Positions 24,701-38,935 of a stretch of DNA of 64,000 nt are shown here, piece after piece. The notes beneath the pieces are model-generated. The model did not search any database. It saw only the letters and a list, made by a program, of their open reading frames with translations, and had not been told where the DNA came from. A program made the position numbers and the translations under genes. This DNA is from Agelaius tricolor (taxonomy: Eukaryota > Chordata > Aves > Passeriformes > Icteridae). The stretch's first letter is position 1. Each line of letters opens with the position of its first letter. Where the stretch lies: positions 34,652,244-34,716,243 of the forward strand of contig JALJCS010000004.1 in the NCBI GenBank assembly GCA_023055355.1, in the 5' to 3' direction.

Positions 24701-25639
24701 CAGCACACCAGATACACAGAAGATGTGGCCAGCACCACATCTTGTGTGCTGCAGTTTGGAGCATAGTTGAAATGTGCTCTGAAGTTCAGAAAGAAAAAGG
24801 AGACAAAAGCTGGGGCAGCTGAAGTCCTTGCCAGCTGTGAGGAAAGCTGCTGCTGAGCAGGTCTATCTGACTAGAGAATGTGTAACAGCAACAAAAAGAA
24901 GTTAGAGGCAGACACTCAGGTAGGAGTAAAACCAACACAGCCAAGAATCACATCCCCCATCACAGTGTCTCAAAATCCTGCTGCCTTCAGCATTAGAATT
25001 TTTGGCTGGCCTCATTTGAGTGTCATGTTGTCAACCTCACTTTATTCACTTTGAATCAGGACCCACAGTCTTCATTGGATGGCCCCTCTTTCCTAAAGAA
25101 GATAATATGAGTAAGTCCCTAACTGTCTTGTCCATCCACTTGAAATTTTGTAAGCCAGTATCATATTCCCTCTTAGGTACTTTGCAAATTGCAGTGTCAT
25201 AGCCAGTTCCTTCCCAGTCAGCCACTCAGCAGCAGACTTGTTTCCTTTCTCTCAGACCTTCCCATTTCCATACACTGTCTCCAAATGACACATAGTAGTC
25301 AAGCTGTGGATGGTACAGTGATGACTTCTATTTTGCACTGTGTTGCTTCCCCAATTGCCCTGACTATTCAAGGTTGGTTTTAATTTTTTTTTTTTCTCCT
25401 GCTCCTTAGCAATGAGCTGGTATTTTTGTGCAGCTGTCTAATTACATCTCTCTCCTGACTGGTTACAGTCTTTTCACAAGCCGTAGTTCTGTATGCCAAG
25501 TTAGAATGTTAGCTGCAAACTTTTGTTCCTCAGTGCTTTACACTCTTCAGACCATTTATAAACATGTAGAACATTACAAGTCTGGCACCACACTGGTGAG
25601 TTACTGGCATAGTGATGACTGACTGTTTTTCTGCTACTG
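21795..25639 (+). other. F2RL1 3' UTR and intergenic DNA
   Basis: The first kilobase or so after the stop is AT-rich, as expected for a 3' UTR, but I see no canonical AATAAA in it, so the polyadenylation site is not placed. Further on there is no recognised gene; the open frame 24361-24822 has no domain or family resemblance. Confidence 0.5.
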
Positions 25640-25960
25640 TGTATTTCTTTCTTTGCAATCACTTATTCTAGAATAACCTTCCCTCTTATTCCATGGCTGA
25701 CTACTTTATTTGAAAATCTTTGATCAGAAATTGTGCCAAAAAAATCTTTTGGAAATCCAAGTAGACTGGATATGCTGGATCATCCTTATCTCCACTTGTG
25801 CTTGGCCTCTTCCAAGAACTCCATAAAGTTTTTAGGTCCAGAATTCTCTTAACAAAAACAGTGGTGACTTTTACCGGAAAGGTCAAGAAGTTCCATAGTG
25901 ATGACCTTTCTTAGGCTCTTCACTGTCTGCTCAGTACTTGTATTGAGCTTATGGAACTAT
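25640..25960 (-). repeat. Probable ancient LINE remnant (CR1/L3 type), antisense
   Basis: The words 'tcttttggaaatccaagtag', 'ggatcatccttatctccac' and 'ccaagaactccataaagttt' follow one another as in old antisense CR1/L3-like fragments of vertebrate genomes. The copy is heavily diverged and its ends are approximate. This is pattern recognition only. Confidence 0.4.
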
Positions 25961-28900
25961 ATTTCCCTTGACATGTCAGAACCTTTTATTGATTACAGCA
26001 TTGGCTCCCAGTACTCAGGTATAATTCTGGCAAAAGATAACCCACTTCAGTTAGTAATTCAGCTTTTTTTGTCTTAAGTTTTTTCATATCTCCTCAATGA
26101 ATACCACCTGTGCCCACCAAGTTTAGCATTCATTTTGTCTGACTGTGGTATGATGACTGAAGATATTTAGCACATTATGTTGTAACTGCCCTGGGAATCA
26201 AGCAGTATAATGCCTACCTACAAAAACAGCCATTTGGGACCTAAGTTTCATTACGGATGTATTTGATCTGTCACAGGCTCTTTGAACACGGTTAATAAAC
26301 AGCATCACTCTTAAATATGGCATAAACACAGTAGTCATCATTTTGATTCAACAACAGCCAGGAGGGTATATATTACCTACATGTTTTGTCTCAGGAGTGA
26401 TAACCTTCTTTGGGTTTGCAGGTAAACATTCTCCAGGCACTGTTTGCTAGCAGGACCAGTACAACAGGCTGGCTACATAGTCAGCTCTCTGTCATCCAGG
26501 CCAAGGGAGGTGGAGATGCTTCAGATAATGGAAAAAAGACTAGAGATTGTGAAGGATGCATGGAATGCTGTGCAGAGATGCTGTGACCACTTCTCTCAAT
26601 CCATGAGGACTCACTGATCCAGTGCTAGCTTTTGTGACATGGATTTTTATGTCATTGAAGTATGTCCACAACCAGCTTCCCTGATGGTGAGGCCAGAAAA
26701 AAGGGGGAAAAGGTCTATTTGTGTGAACGTGGAGACAAGTAGGTTCATAGCTACTCTGGAGTTCATTAAGAACCTGGAATTGCATCTGTGGTACAGAGTC
26801 AGCTCAGTAGTACCAAGGACGACCTGGTATTTGTGACTAAATCCTGTCAATCTCCAGCATCTGTGCCTCAGTATAGATGCAGCATTCCAAGTGCAGAGAT
26901 AGCTAGTGTGTCCATTCCCATGTCTCTGGGTACCCTGCTTCCCTGCCACATAGCTGTTGAATGCTATGTGCGACTTGTGTCAGTGTGGTGCTCACCTGGA
27001 TATTGCTTTTTGCCAGAGCATAGGAGTGTCCACAGGAGAGAATGAGTGTAATCTCGGATCACCTGACCCATAGCTAGAGCCCCAATGTAGCTGGAACCTA
27101 GAGACTGCATCTTCATGGTAGAACTTGCTACACCTGGTCTCCATAGGATTATTATGCATGTTGTAAAGTAAAGTCCTGCTGCTAAAGTTAGGTCTGTGTT
27201 GGGAGTTCTGCGTGTCAACAACAAGGTCTGCAGGTATCACACATGGACTGAGCCTCAATCCTTTGTTTCAAAAGTGTTAGTAATATGCAGTAAAGAGCAT
27301 GAATGAGCACTTGTATCGTGAAGCAAGGCAACAAAATGTGGGAGGAGAAGAAAAGCCTAAATTTGACCAATCTACATATGGAACTTGAGAAATGCCCTGA
27401 TAACAACTCTCAGCTCTATCAGTAGGTCGCCTCCAGGTATTACAGCTCCCATAACCAGTCAGTTGGTGCAGAGATCTCTGGTGAAACAATGGACAGGAGG
27501 GATGTCTGTGTTTTAAAATACTTCTAAAAATCAATGTACAGTAATTCTTAAGGCTGGCAGGATTTTAATTGTCGAGCATGCATCAAGTGGTGAGTGCATC
27601 TGAGAACAAACATGAGTGGCATGAGTGAATATCTCTGTTGCAGTTATCAACTACATTTGGTTCAGTAACTGCACTCCAGCTTTGTGCCTCACCTTCAAGA
27701 AGCAAACTACTGGGGACAGAGTTCAGTATGTTTGAGTCTGAAGTGCTGTTTATTTGATAATACCCTTTCCCCTCCCTTCCCTAATTTATAGCATTTACCA
27801 GGATTTTAATGGCTATGTGATATCTTGTAGAGGAGATAATACTCTTCCATAGTTCATGGTATGAATACAGATCCTGTTGCTTAGTAAGGGCTTAGTTCAG
27901 GGAAGTCTTGAACATTTGGGCTATGCTGCCTTTAAGTATATGGCAGTGTAGTAGTACAGAACACTAGCAGTATTCATGCTTTCTGAGAGTCTGAGTTCAG
28001 GACAGTATGTACTCATAGTGTTGTGGTTTAGCAGTTGGGTCCATGCTTCCCCAGCTGAATGACTGCAGTCATAGACTGCTCTGTCACATAATCCTGTGGA
28101 CTGCAGCAAGTGGAGAGTTAGAGCTCGTTTGGATGGAGCCTGCGTCTGTATATGTAAGCACTTGGGGAAAAAGGAGTAATTTGGGTAGGTAAAACAAGGG
28201 GATATGCTGCTTCTTTGGAGAGGGTAACCCACTAAATAAGAGGAAATAAATGAAATAATTAACTTGAAGAACGTAAATTAAAAGATAAAATGTGATGGGT
28301 AGGAGTTTCCTTAATGTGCTGAAGAGTGTCCTGTGTCATGCATTGTCAGAAGCCAGGGGGATATAAAGAAAACACAAGAAGCCGTCGATGAGCCAAAATG
28401 ACTGCATTGTCTCGGGAGGGAGCGCCACACTGTGGTGTTCCCTGTATTTAGCTGGCGGTGACTCAGGACTAGCACATACTTTCAGATTGACACAACACGA
28501 CCCTTGACATTTCATCTTCAAATCCCAGTCTGGCAAACCTGTCTGGCTTTCTGTGAGTGGATAAGCTGAACAACATGGTTCAAAGAGTAAAAGTATCTCG
28601 GACAATAGCACTAATCCAGGACATGTTGGAGGCAAGTGGTGCTGTATCCCATTCAAGTGAAGTTGCCTGCTTTGAAGTCACTAATGTGTCTCCATTAATT
28701 TCAGGAGCACAGCTTGAAATGCTTGGGATGCTATATTGTAGTGATATTATTTGTGAGCTGGGGGAAGTATGCTACTGACATGAAGAGTGATTTGATGGCG
28801 AAATGAAATGCTGAAAGGAAGTTATGGAACTGCTCTGTCATAATTTATAAAGACTGTGTTGTGTGTATTAGGCTGGTTGCCTGGAAGCTCTCTGTGTCAC

Positions 28901-31017
28901 TATGACTAAATAGGCAGAGTCATGAACACTACAACAATAGCCAGTAAGATTATCCTCAGTAAATGTCTGAGTGACTGCCAGACCCTGGGTGAGCCGACAA
29001 GGTTGAGGAGCCTTGCAGCACTCCCAGCAAGCATGGCATTTTGGTTAGCAGGGTCAGCAATGGAGATGACAAAGAAAATCTCTAAAGGTGATGGTTGGTG
29101 AACTGCTTGTCAAGGGTCTGTTTGGTCTGATGCCTCTGAAGAATGCAGGTGCCTTTTTTCAGGTTTGCTATTGAAGGATGTAGGGCTGGCACCAGCATCA
29201 GCAAAAGTCAGCCCACAGTGAGGTCTGTGTAATCAAATTCTGCAGCTTGAGCCAAGAAGGTACTGAGGAAGAGATGGCAAGAGAGAGAGGAGAGAGAGAG
29301 TCCACTGCCAGCTACCTTCACTTTGGTAACTGTGCTATAGCAGGGCATGAGCAGATGGATAACAAAGGTTCTGTCTCTAGGACATGGGATAGCACAGAGT
29401 GGAGATACCTCTGCCAGGCATGGGGAAATGGCACTACCTGACATTGCTGCTAAGGTCATGTTTTCCACTGCTTACACCTGAAATCAAGATAGCAGGTCTT
29501 TAGAAAGCAGCCCTCTTGTTTCAACAATCTTTGATATTCCATGTGTGCTTTAAGTTTAAACAGTGTTTGGCATGAACACCAACCCTAGAGTCTGGTTATA
29601 ACACTCAAAGACACTGAACCAGACCTGTCAGATGTGATTGGGAAGACCAAAGGCTCCACAGGGCATTGTGGCTTGAGGACCATTTGTGTTCTTGTTCAGG
29701 TACTGGTGTTACTCAAGTGTGCACATGGGACACATCTTATGCCAGCTGATGCACAGTTTCCCTTAGCATGAATTCATGGTTCCTCTTGGCTGAGCAATTA
29801 ATTCTTTTCTCAAAGAGAGAGTTCCTCACAGTTTGTAATCAGAAGTGAGCTCAAGACACACATCTCTACTTTGGTATCTAAGCATCCTAAATGAGTAGGC
29901 AGACACCTGCAGAAGGTAGTTCATCTTGCCTGGCCGCCTCTTTCCTCCCTCCCAGAGCACCCACTTCCCCATGAGGAGCCGAAGCCATTGTACTAAAGTC
30001 AGAGATGCAAGGTTTTTAGCTCTTGGTGTTTCCGTGGAGTAGACAGCCCTCCGCTGAGATCACACCCACACTGTTGCAGAGCAGCCTCCTAGCTTCAGGA
30101 GGCTCACAGTGCTGGATACGGTGCCGTCTGGGCAGACAAAAGGGACACGGCAAGGTGCAAGCGAAGGGGGAGAGGTACGTGTCACACGCCAGCCAAGCTG
30201 TCAGTCCAAGCCCAAGAAGGTCAGTGATATTTTGGAACTAGCTGAGGACGTCGATCATCTGGGAAAAGAATGTTGCATGCAGGATAATGCTTTAACTTTC
30301 CGAGTATCGCCAAACAGAGCTGATACTGTGATTAAAGGCTCCCTCTTCTGTTCCCAACTGTTATTGCACACTCTTTAACAAACAAGCGTGAAAGACAATC
30401 CGGTTTCCGTGTGCTATGCTTTATTTTGTAATACCCCATTTCAAAATACACATACATATCTGATGCAAGAGAAGAAGATCGACTTAACAGGTGATATTAA
30501 ATATCCCTGCTAGGTTTGGGATCAGGGAAGCAGATTGCTGGGGAGATATGGGGCTCCTGGAGTGTAACTTTCAAAGCAGAATATTCTCACAATATCTTTC
30601 AATCTCCTTTGTTTTTTCTTTGATTTGAAACACTGCTAAAACCAAATCTTCAAAGCATAAGCTTATCTGAGCAAGAAGAGATGTTCCTGTCTACGTCTTT
30701 TAATCTCCAGATTTCTGGAATAGTATGACAGGCAGAAGTTTATTGTCAGTGATAGTTGATTTCTGTCTTTATTTCCAGATCATCTGAGCCCATGTGAAGC
30801 TTTCCATTGTGGAAATGTTGCTTCACCTGCACCTTCTACTTTTGACTTAATGCATATTTACCATGGCCATTGTAGTTACAAATAACTTCATATTGCTGAG
30901 AGTGGTGGCTGAGGCTGCTTCATAAGAGTGGACTCAAGAAAAAAATGTACTTCTTAAGTAAGAAATCAATATTTGAGCAAAAGCAGAGCTTGATATGCAC
31001 CTAATTTTTGCCATCTA
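25961..31017. other. Intergenic DNA between F2RL1 and S100Z
   Basis: No gene recognised on either strand. It includes a GA-rich patch at about 29276-29305 and a somewhat GC-richer patch at 29930-30240. Open frames up to about 100 codons occur, none with family resemblance. Non-coding first exons of S100Z could lie in this or the following intervals but cannot be seen. Confidence 0.45.
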
Positions 31018-31227
31018 TCCAATATAGGTTGGATATTAGGAAAAAGTTTTTTATAGAAAGGGTGATAAAGTACTGGAATGGTGGTGGAGTCATCATCCCT
31101 GGATTTGTTTAAAAAAAGATGTGGCACTTGCTGCCATGGTTTAGTTGAGGTGTTAGGGCATGGGTTGGACTCAATGATTTTAAGAGTCTCTTCCAACCTA
31201 GTGATTCTGTGTGATTCTGTGATTCCT
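31018..31227 (+). repeat. CR1 LINE 3' fragment, sense
   Basis: It has the sense CR1 3' end of the subtype with 'ggcacttgctgccatggttt', then 'gggcatgggttggactc' and 'gagtctcttccaacctagtg'. It closes with TGATTCTGTGTGATTCTGTGA octamers at about 31201-31222. Confidence 0.85.
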
Positions 31228-34200
31228 CAGTGAGGAATTGTAATACCCTTGCAAGATGCTGCAAGTCCTTCTCTTTGATATCACAGGCAGAACATGGGCT
31301 GGGATGCATTTCTTGAGCTGCAACCTATTGTGTCAGGTGAGTCAGGAACAACTGAGAGTGCTGGACCTGTCCTACTAGTGGAATTGCATCATTAGAGGAA
31401 ATGAGAGCATCTGCCTTTCATTTTTCTGCAGACTTTTCTTGACAGTAACATGAAGAATGAAGAATGGGAAATGCCTGGGCTCAGTTGCCTGACAAAAAAG
31501 CCACATAATTTGTTATATCATTTAGGAACTTTCCACAGATCAGCAACATCTGTCATTTGTTTGTAAGTTCCATGAGTGGCATCATTTTACATAGATAGTC
31601 CCTACTATAAAAGACATCAGTGCCTGTTATTTTTCAATGACCACTGGAAGATACAGCATGTGTAATTAATAAAGGAACCATAATTAGAGGGCTGTACAAT
31701 TAAGGCAGCAGTCACTAATGATGTAATACTAGTTTCTGACATACTTCTTTCAGAGTATGCCTCCAAGGAGTCTTAACAGCCTCAGTTATTTGATATTGCT
31801 TCTTTTTATCTGAAAATAAGGATGCTTTCACTTTTGTACCAAAAGGAACATATTTAAATATCCAACTCAACACAATAGAAAGAAGACAGTAGCATAAACT
31901 TGCTCCTGCAAACCCACCAGCCTCTTATATTTGCCAATTACCCCAAGAAACCAGAATATTCTAGAACAAGAGAACAAGTAGGGATGGTGATATCATCAAG
32001 CCTTTTAATTCACTAATGGTAGTGCTTTGTATCATCAAAAGTACACCTAAAACCTCATTTAACACCAGTCTCTGCATATGTGTCAGTGTATTGTCCTGCT
32101 TTCACTGGAAATAACAGAGTGACAATGAACTTTAAAAAAAACCTTTAAATGAAGGCAAAAGAGTTAGTTTGGAAAAGACTTTCCATACAGCTAAAATCTA
32201 ATGTCACACTAAAATCACTGCAAGAAAAAAAGGCAAAAAATACTTGCAGGGAAAGTAAAAGTATAAATTTTAAAATGTCGCACATCATATGAGTCACTGA
32301 CATTCTCCTTTTCATAGCTCAGGGACTCTGGTATTTTCAAATATCTGAAAAGCAAATAACAGAAATTTGTATGAATCTGATTATGAAGGAATTTCTGTTC
32401 AGAGTGATATATGCTTCTTAGAAGGTACAATATTAATATTATTAAACTCTCAGGTATAACAGATATAGAAAACCAACTGCAATCACAGAGTTTGAATGCA
32501 ACCTGTACAATGTCCTGTGATTCAGAAAGAGTTTAAACAGTGTTATGTCACTCCTTGAAGTAAAGAGAAGACATTTTGATAAAAGGTGTAATACTGTTCA
32601 CCATGGCAGGGAGGAGATGAGGAGGAGGCTGTGAATGTAACTTAAGCTTTTTCAAGGCTTTGTTATAGAAGTACTTGGGAAATAGAACAAGAGCAATAAA
32701 ACATAACATCCTTTTAGAAGGCAATAGAGCAAAGGATTTGTGGATGACTGCTCTGTTTCCTACAGCAGACATGATGTCTTATTTTAGTGGGACATAGTGC
32801 ACATTTCAGTGTAATTGCTTTGTAGGCTTTCAATCCTTCAAAACTCTTACTCACCCATTTTAACTCACTTTGGCGATTTTATTTCCCTCTTTTTCCAAAT
32901 TTTGATGATATATTTTAACCATGATGTGTATTTGTTGAGTAATAGTTCTGCAATCACCTGTGTTTGCTTTGTCTCGTCCAACATCTATGTCTTTGGCTTT
33001 ATGCACTGAAGGTGTTTGCTGAAATACTAATTTTTTTTCCATTCACGCTAAGTTTCGGCATCTAATGTAGCAGACTTGAAAGTGAGCTAACTGATCACCC
33101 ACAGAAAACAGGCTTCCTGTAGCAGGATGATGGGAAATGATGCACAACCTTGTAAGAAACTCATGCTGCAGACTGAGATGCGATGAAGGCTACTAGAGCC
33201 AGGGGAGCCCTTTGCAAATGCGGGGGCTGAAATGCTTCAAGTGTTATTCATGGGAGGTGCAGAAGCAAAGATAAAAACAGCAAAGAGAAGTGACAGAGGA
33301 ATCAGAACAGCAGTACCCAGCAAGTGCTGGCAAAGGCTTGAGAATATGTTTGTGCAGTTTCCAGGGACACACAAGTGCAAGTGCATTCTGTGTCACCATG
33401 CTGGGCTTATACCTAGCCTCTTGGCACCATACATGCCAGGTGGCACAGGGCTGTGGTATGAGATTGGCAGTGTGTGGCCAGGGTGTGAGCCAGGAGACCA
33501 AGAGGAAGCCCAGGGACCATCGCATTGTTGACATGAAGGAGCTCCCTGTCTGGCCAGGTACAGCTTGCATGAGGTATGGCTTGCATGTGGTACCTGCCAG
33601 GGCTTTGGGAGCCAGGAGCTCCTGCTACTGCCCTGCAAAGGGAGGGGTGGAGGCACAACAGAAGGGGTGGTGCATCTTGCTGATACATTGGAGTGTATCT
33701 ACACACGATAGTGTATTATCAATTCCTCCTCCAAATAGAGAGAAAACATGCAGCCCCACACTCTAAGGTGTGAAGAGGAAATTATGCCTGTTGACTTTCT
33801 CAGTTACTTCCACCATCTCAGCTGTTCTTGATTTTCACATGCATGCAAAATATCTCTGGGCCATTTATGGTGCTCATTAAACCAGGAACAACCAACTAAT
33901 TTCCTTGTCTTTTAAAGACAATTAAATCAATTGTGTATTAACTACCTCTACCTCTGCCTCCTAATTCGCATCAGCCTCTAACACTCAAGCTAGCTTCTGC
34001 TGAGACATGCATTGCACCTGTAGGGTTCGTCTAGCTTCTTTCCTAGTACTATCAGAAATTCACTTTTCTGGAGCAGATCCCTCAGAGCAACTGCAGCTGC
34101 AATAGCTGTAAGAACATCCAGGGAGTACTGTAGGCACAATGAGTAATTACTTCTTACCTTCTCTGTGCCACTATTGAATACACATAATTCTTTGACATTC

Positions 34201-34639
34201 CCAGTTAAATACTTCTGCAGGCTGAGATGTCTCGTATATTTAGCTCTTTCTAACATAGAAACTGTTTCTTTGCTGCTCTTATAATTCTGCTGTACTGAGA
34301 GGAAGATGAAGGTGGGAAGAATGCCATGATGTTGAATAAATGGCCTTCCCTTGAGCTCAGTGGCATAAAAACACTTCTGGTTTTTTGTGTTCCATTTCTT
34401 TCCTAGCCCTGTTTGTTTTAAGGTTCTTACTGAACGAACATGTTCACTTGCAGTAACCTCAAGATCTCTCTCATGAATTCTTATAGTCAAATCAGAGCTT
34501 AAAATGTACCCATGACACTTTGTATTTAATCTGTGTTGAATTTATCTGACACTATATCACTTAATTTCATGAGGTTCTCTTGCATCCTTCACAGCAGAAC
34601 TTTAACTTTTATGAACAAAAAGTTCATTCATTCTCCTTC
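31228..34639. other. Intergenic DNA
   Basis: Mostly AT-rich. A GC-richer island at 33230-33700 yields overlapping open frames on both strands (up to 158 codons), with no recognised domain; their presence in several frames at once suggests low stop density, not coding. Confidence 0.45.
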
Positions 34640-35560
34640 CCTTTCTGAAATAACCAATGACCATATTGATTAGCACTGCCTCCAGCACGTGTGCCTGTGA
34701 GACCCCATTGCTTGTTCTGTTCCCTTGTAAAACCCAATAATTTATTATTACCTATCTTCCAGTTAGACATCTCCTGTGTGATTCTTTTAATTGTATTCCA
34801 TGGCAGCCTAGTTTCCTTAAGAGTGAGGAATGCTTTCTGGGAACAATGTGGGCAGTAATCAGGGAGGTCAGTCATCACAAACTCCTTCAGGGAGTGCCAG
34901 CAGATTTGCATTGTGACTGTTCTTTACTTTTCCCCAGTGTACTGTATTTAGTTGTGTTCTCACCCTTCTGGTTTTCAGGTGGGTCTCTACCTCTTTGTCC
35001 AACATGACAGCAGACCTGATGTTCACTGGCTTTCTGGGTAGTATTTGGCATTGTACCAGTCAGTTTTCCTTGCTGTGTTCCTGAGCCAGAGGCTCCCATT
35101 GTTCATCTACCTCAAGTTCTTCAGAAGCCTAGGCTGGATTCCATCCCATCCTGGCTTGTTACCTCTTGTTTTGAGGATCTGTCCTATAACATCTTCCACC
35201 TTCACTTTAGACTAGGACAGATCCTTCAACATATCTCTTTCTCTATCCTCTGCGAACCTCTTCAAGCTCCACAACAGCAAAAACACATGCAAAATGCTTA
35301 GGCTTTCAGTCCTTACCTTTTTAAAGCCTTCCTTCTATACCCTCACCATCTACTGACTCTCGATGCCCTCTTGAGGTTCCTTGATCCCATTGCACTTGGA
35401 CAAGAGTCCGTGGCTGTTTGCAGAATGCTCCTGTAACATTTCTGGAGAACATTACACTATTCTAGACCTTTCCTGCATTTACCCTTCAAACAGGAGCATT
35501 AACCTTAAGTGCTTCTGAACTTTCTTTTTCCCTCTGCAGCTGGTAAATTTGGGATGAGTT
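34640..35560 (-). repeat. Probable ancient LINE remnants (CR1/L3 type), antisense
   Basis: At 34660-34830 the order 'agcactgcctccagcac', 'gcctgtgagaccccattg', 'ccagttagacatctcctg' and 'attccatggcagcctag' resembles an old antisense LINE with a decayed reverse-transcriptase region. At 35100-35350 the run 'ctcaagttcttcagaagcc', 'ctggattccatcccatcc' and 'ttccttctataccctcacc' resembles a further part of the same kind of element. Boundaries are approximate and the two pieces may be one insertion. Confidence 0.4.
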
Positions 35561-38468
35561 GTTAAGGGCCAATAGTGGAATACAAAGCCTGACTTCAGCA
35601 AATCATGAGCCTAAATTCCATTCTTTTAACACTGACCTATATTAAGTACTTAAATTCTCCGCAGAGTTTATACCTCTACTAACAGGGCTGTGTGCAATGG
35701 TTATTTCTTTCCTCCATAATTTTGAATGATAATTTTTCTTGACTGGTGTGCTGTTGACAATGCTGACCCCTGTACGGGGCTTACTGTACTAAAGCAGTAG
35801 TGAAACATCTGTGTGTACCTTGGAGCAGACAGGAGGGGGTTCCTCTCCCTTGGTTGCCACAGCTTTGGCAGTTGCTGCTAGTTTGAGATCTGGAAGAAGC
35901 AGTTCTTCAGCAGGACACTAAGGGGCAGCTCCAGACCAAAGGAATATTCCTACTTTTTATATACACACAAATTAAGAAAACACTATATTTTCCTCATTTT
36001 TCTATATTGATTTAACATCAGTAGTGCCCAGAAAAACTGAATCAAGTTGATTTGGAATGCTTTTTTTCCTGTTGCATTTTTACTATTTAGTTTGGCACTG
36101 GTGATGAAGAAGGTGTGAATTTATTTCCCAGTCATCTGTAAATGGGCCTGCTTGAGCTCACAGAGTGGGTAGAGAAGATGGAAAAACGCAGTGAGATCTG
36201 CATCTGGAGCTATGGTGGCCACCCCACACACCATGGCATGGCCAAGCACATGTAGCATTGCATAGTTGCATGGGGCAGGAGCCCTCACTGCTCAGAGATG
36301 CTCCTTGCCAACAGAAAGGTACTCACACAAGGCCCTGGAGTCCTGTTCCCAAAGTAGCAGCTGCTGTATGAATTCTTGGAAACCAGGAAGGAGGAACTGA
36401 GGCAGGAATAATTCAACAACCCACCTAAGACTATGGAAAATTTGTGTAAGATTTTGTTACCACTACAACTTACTAGGTGCCTTGCTCACCATCTTGGGAC
36501 ACAGGACCACTGCCTGCAAGGAGAGATCCCAATAATTATGAAACATAACCTGGACCTAGCTCCAAAACCCTTGTGGAAGGAACCAGACATTGGAGTGAAT
36601 CAGACTGAAGACTGCTGCATTTTGGTATGAATTAGAAAAAACATGAGCCAGTCAGAGCCACCATAGGGATGGGTTTGCCCTACTGCTCAGCAGATCTAAT
36701 GCAAGGGGAATGAGTATCCTGGCTTTGTTCAGATGGTGATGTATTGCCAAGTACTAGCTGTAATGTGAGCTGCCACAGCCAGCTGGCACTGGGTGTGTGG
36801 TCTCTGATTACCAGGCTGCTCTGTAATGGGACCCTCTGCCACTACCTGGAGCACAACTGGTTCAGATTCTCCATCTACACCAAGATATTTTACACTATTT
36901 TGGCATCCTTCCTGGGCGTAGATAGACAATGTTAAATTCATAAATTTCTTGGCTGATACACAGCTGCACAGATCTCTCTGCTTCAGAGGCATAAGAGGAA
37001 GAAAGAACTTTAGCCAGAAATACTTCTAAACTCCAGTTTAGGGTTAATGAAAGTTTTCTACATATTTTACATATTCATATACAGCACAGTACATTCATAT
37101 ACAGTAGATGTTGCCTTCACAGGCTAGTAATGGATGGTTGCTCACAGAGGTAGGAAATGGTGAAAAATTTTCTATGAGAAGGAGGAGAAAGCAGTATGTG
37201 GTAACTGAAGTCAGTACCTCAAATACTGACAATGCCACAATTTCTGTGCTAAGTGGGTATCACAAGAGGAATGACCACTATGGGAACAAGCAGGGTTCAA
37301 TGATCTTGACAGTTCAGTGAAAAAGTCACTTATGTATTTGGAAAAGAGGTGTGTAACTTGTTCAAAACAGGACTCAACAGAGAATATAAGGACACACTTC
37401 AGTTGGGCAGCCCTTGAAGTGTAACACATTAAAAAAGATACCTAGAGTAAACTACCAAATCCAGATGGTAAAAGCTACTAGCAAGACATTCAACTGTTGT
37501 TTGCTATTCTGCTGCCTATGGGATCACAGCAGTTTAAACAACTTTGAAGATGTCCGCTGGAACCTACAGGGGAGGGAGACATTTCTTATGTAAATGAATA
37601 GATCAATCAGCCACCCAGATATGGCAACAAACCACCAATGAAAATGCTAACAATCCTAAAATGAAAAAATGCTCATTATAATTTAACAAGAACTTCTAAC
37701 TCGAATGTAAGTCTCATAAACTCCTTAATCTATTTAATACACTCTGGTCTAATCTAGGCTCTAATCCAATATAGGATTTTTATTGTGTAGTATAAATGTC
37801 TTTATGAACCTTGCAGTTTTGCCTTCCATCTCACCCTTTTCCCACTTTGGGACTACAACACTGATTCAAAATATGTACATACCAAGAGCTGTGTGAGTTT
37901 GGGAAAAATAAATAATGACAGGACGTAGGTGGGAGGCTGACTTGCCTTTCCCAGTGCAACAATTACTTTTGAGAAAATGTTCCCCTCATACATTCTGGCA
38001 AATGTTGAAAGCCAAATGCCCTAAGTACAAGATTTTCACACTTAAGCTGAGTAGTATTTTACTATGGCTTAGAGTGGCACTTTATAAACTGCTCTGGCTT
38101 AGAGGCAGCTTATGTCATGTTGTCTCGAGATCAAGGAGAAATCCTGGTGAATAAGTCAAAGCTCCTTCCCAGCTGTGGAGGAAGAAGACTGCTGACCTAT
38201 GTCAAAGACTGACTATTTTCAAACAAGTCAGAGCTCTGCTCATTGTTTGAGGAGCAGAGACCTCAAAAAGAATAATAAGATTTTTTGCCTATGATCTAAC
38301 TGTCCCATCTCCAAGTGGGAGGGGAGAAACAGTACTATAGACCCTTCTAGCTGGGTGCATGTTTATATTACCCTAACTAAAATAAGGGGAATCAGTCCTG
38401 CATGTTGGGTCCTTTCTCAGATTTACAGAGCAAGGAACAACCTTCCTTTCTCTCAACAGCCTCCAGTG
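35561..38468. other. Intergenic DNA
   Basis: No gene seen. It contains a small direct repeat (ATTCATATACAG at 37073-37084 and 37093-37104). Nothing else is distinctive. Confidence 0.45.
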
Positions 38469-38935
38469 AAATCATAGAATCACAGAAAACTTTGGTTTGG
38501 AAGGATCACCTTAAGGATCACCCGGTTCCAACTCATCTGCAGTGTCCAGGGGCACCTTTCACTAGACCAGGTTTCCCAGAGCTCCATCCAGCCTGGCCTT
38601 GAAGACTTCCGGGCATGGGGCATCCACAACTTCCTTGGGCAACCTGTGCCAGTGCCTCACCACCCTCAGAAAATAATGTGCTCCTTTTATCAAATGTAAA
38701 CCAACTCTCTGTCCATTTGCTGCCATTACCCCTTGTCCTGTGACTACCTGCTCTTTTACAAGCCCCTCTCAGCCTTCTTATCAGCTCCCTTTGGGTACTG
38801 GAAGGCCACAATTAGATCACCCCAGAGCTTTCTCTTCTCCAGGCTGAACAACCTCAGGTCACTCAGCTTGTCCTCACGTGAGAGGTACCCCATCCCTCTG
38901 ATGATCTTCTGGAAGTCACGGTGACTGTCTCATTG
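38469..38935 (-). repeat. CR1 LINE 3' fragment, antisense
   Basis: This is the longest and best preserved antisense CR1 here. It opens with AATCATAGAATCACAGAA and runs through 'ccaactcatctgcagtgtcc', 'agcctggccttgaagac', 'cccttgtcctgtgactac', 'gtactggaaggccac' and 'ttctcttctccaggctgaac' to 'tgatgatcttctggaagtc'. Confidence 0.9.

Noticed and set aside
24361..24822. 153-codon open frame, + strand
   Set aside because: Low-similarity composition with no domain, signal peptide or membrane segment; read as chance in a stop-poor patch.
33232..33766. Overlapping open frames of 100-158 codons on both strands
   Set aside because: They occur together in several frames of a GC-richer patch, have no recognisable domain, and no plausible splice or start context.
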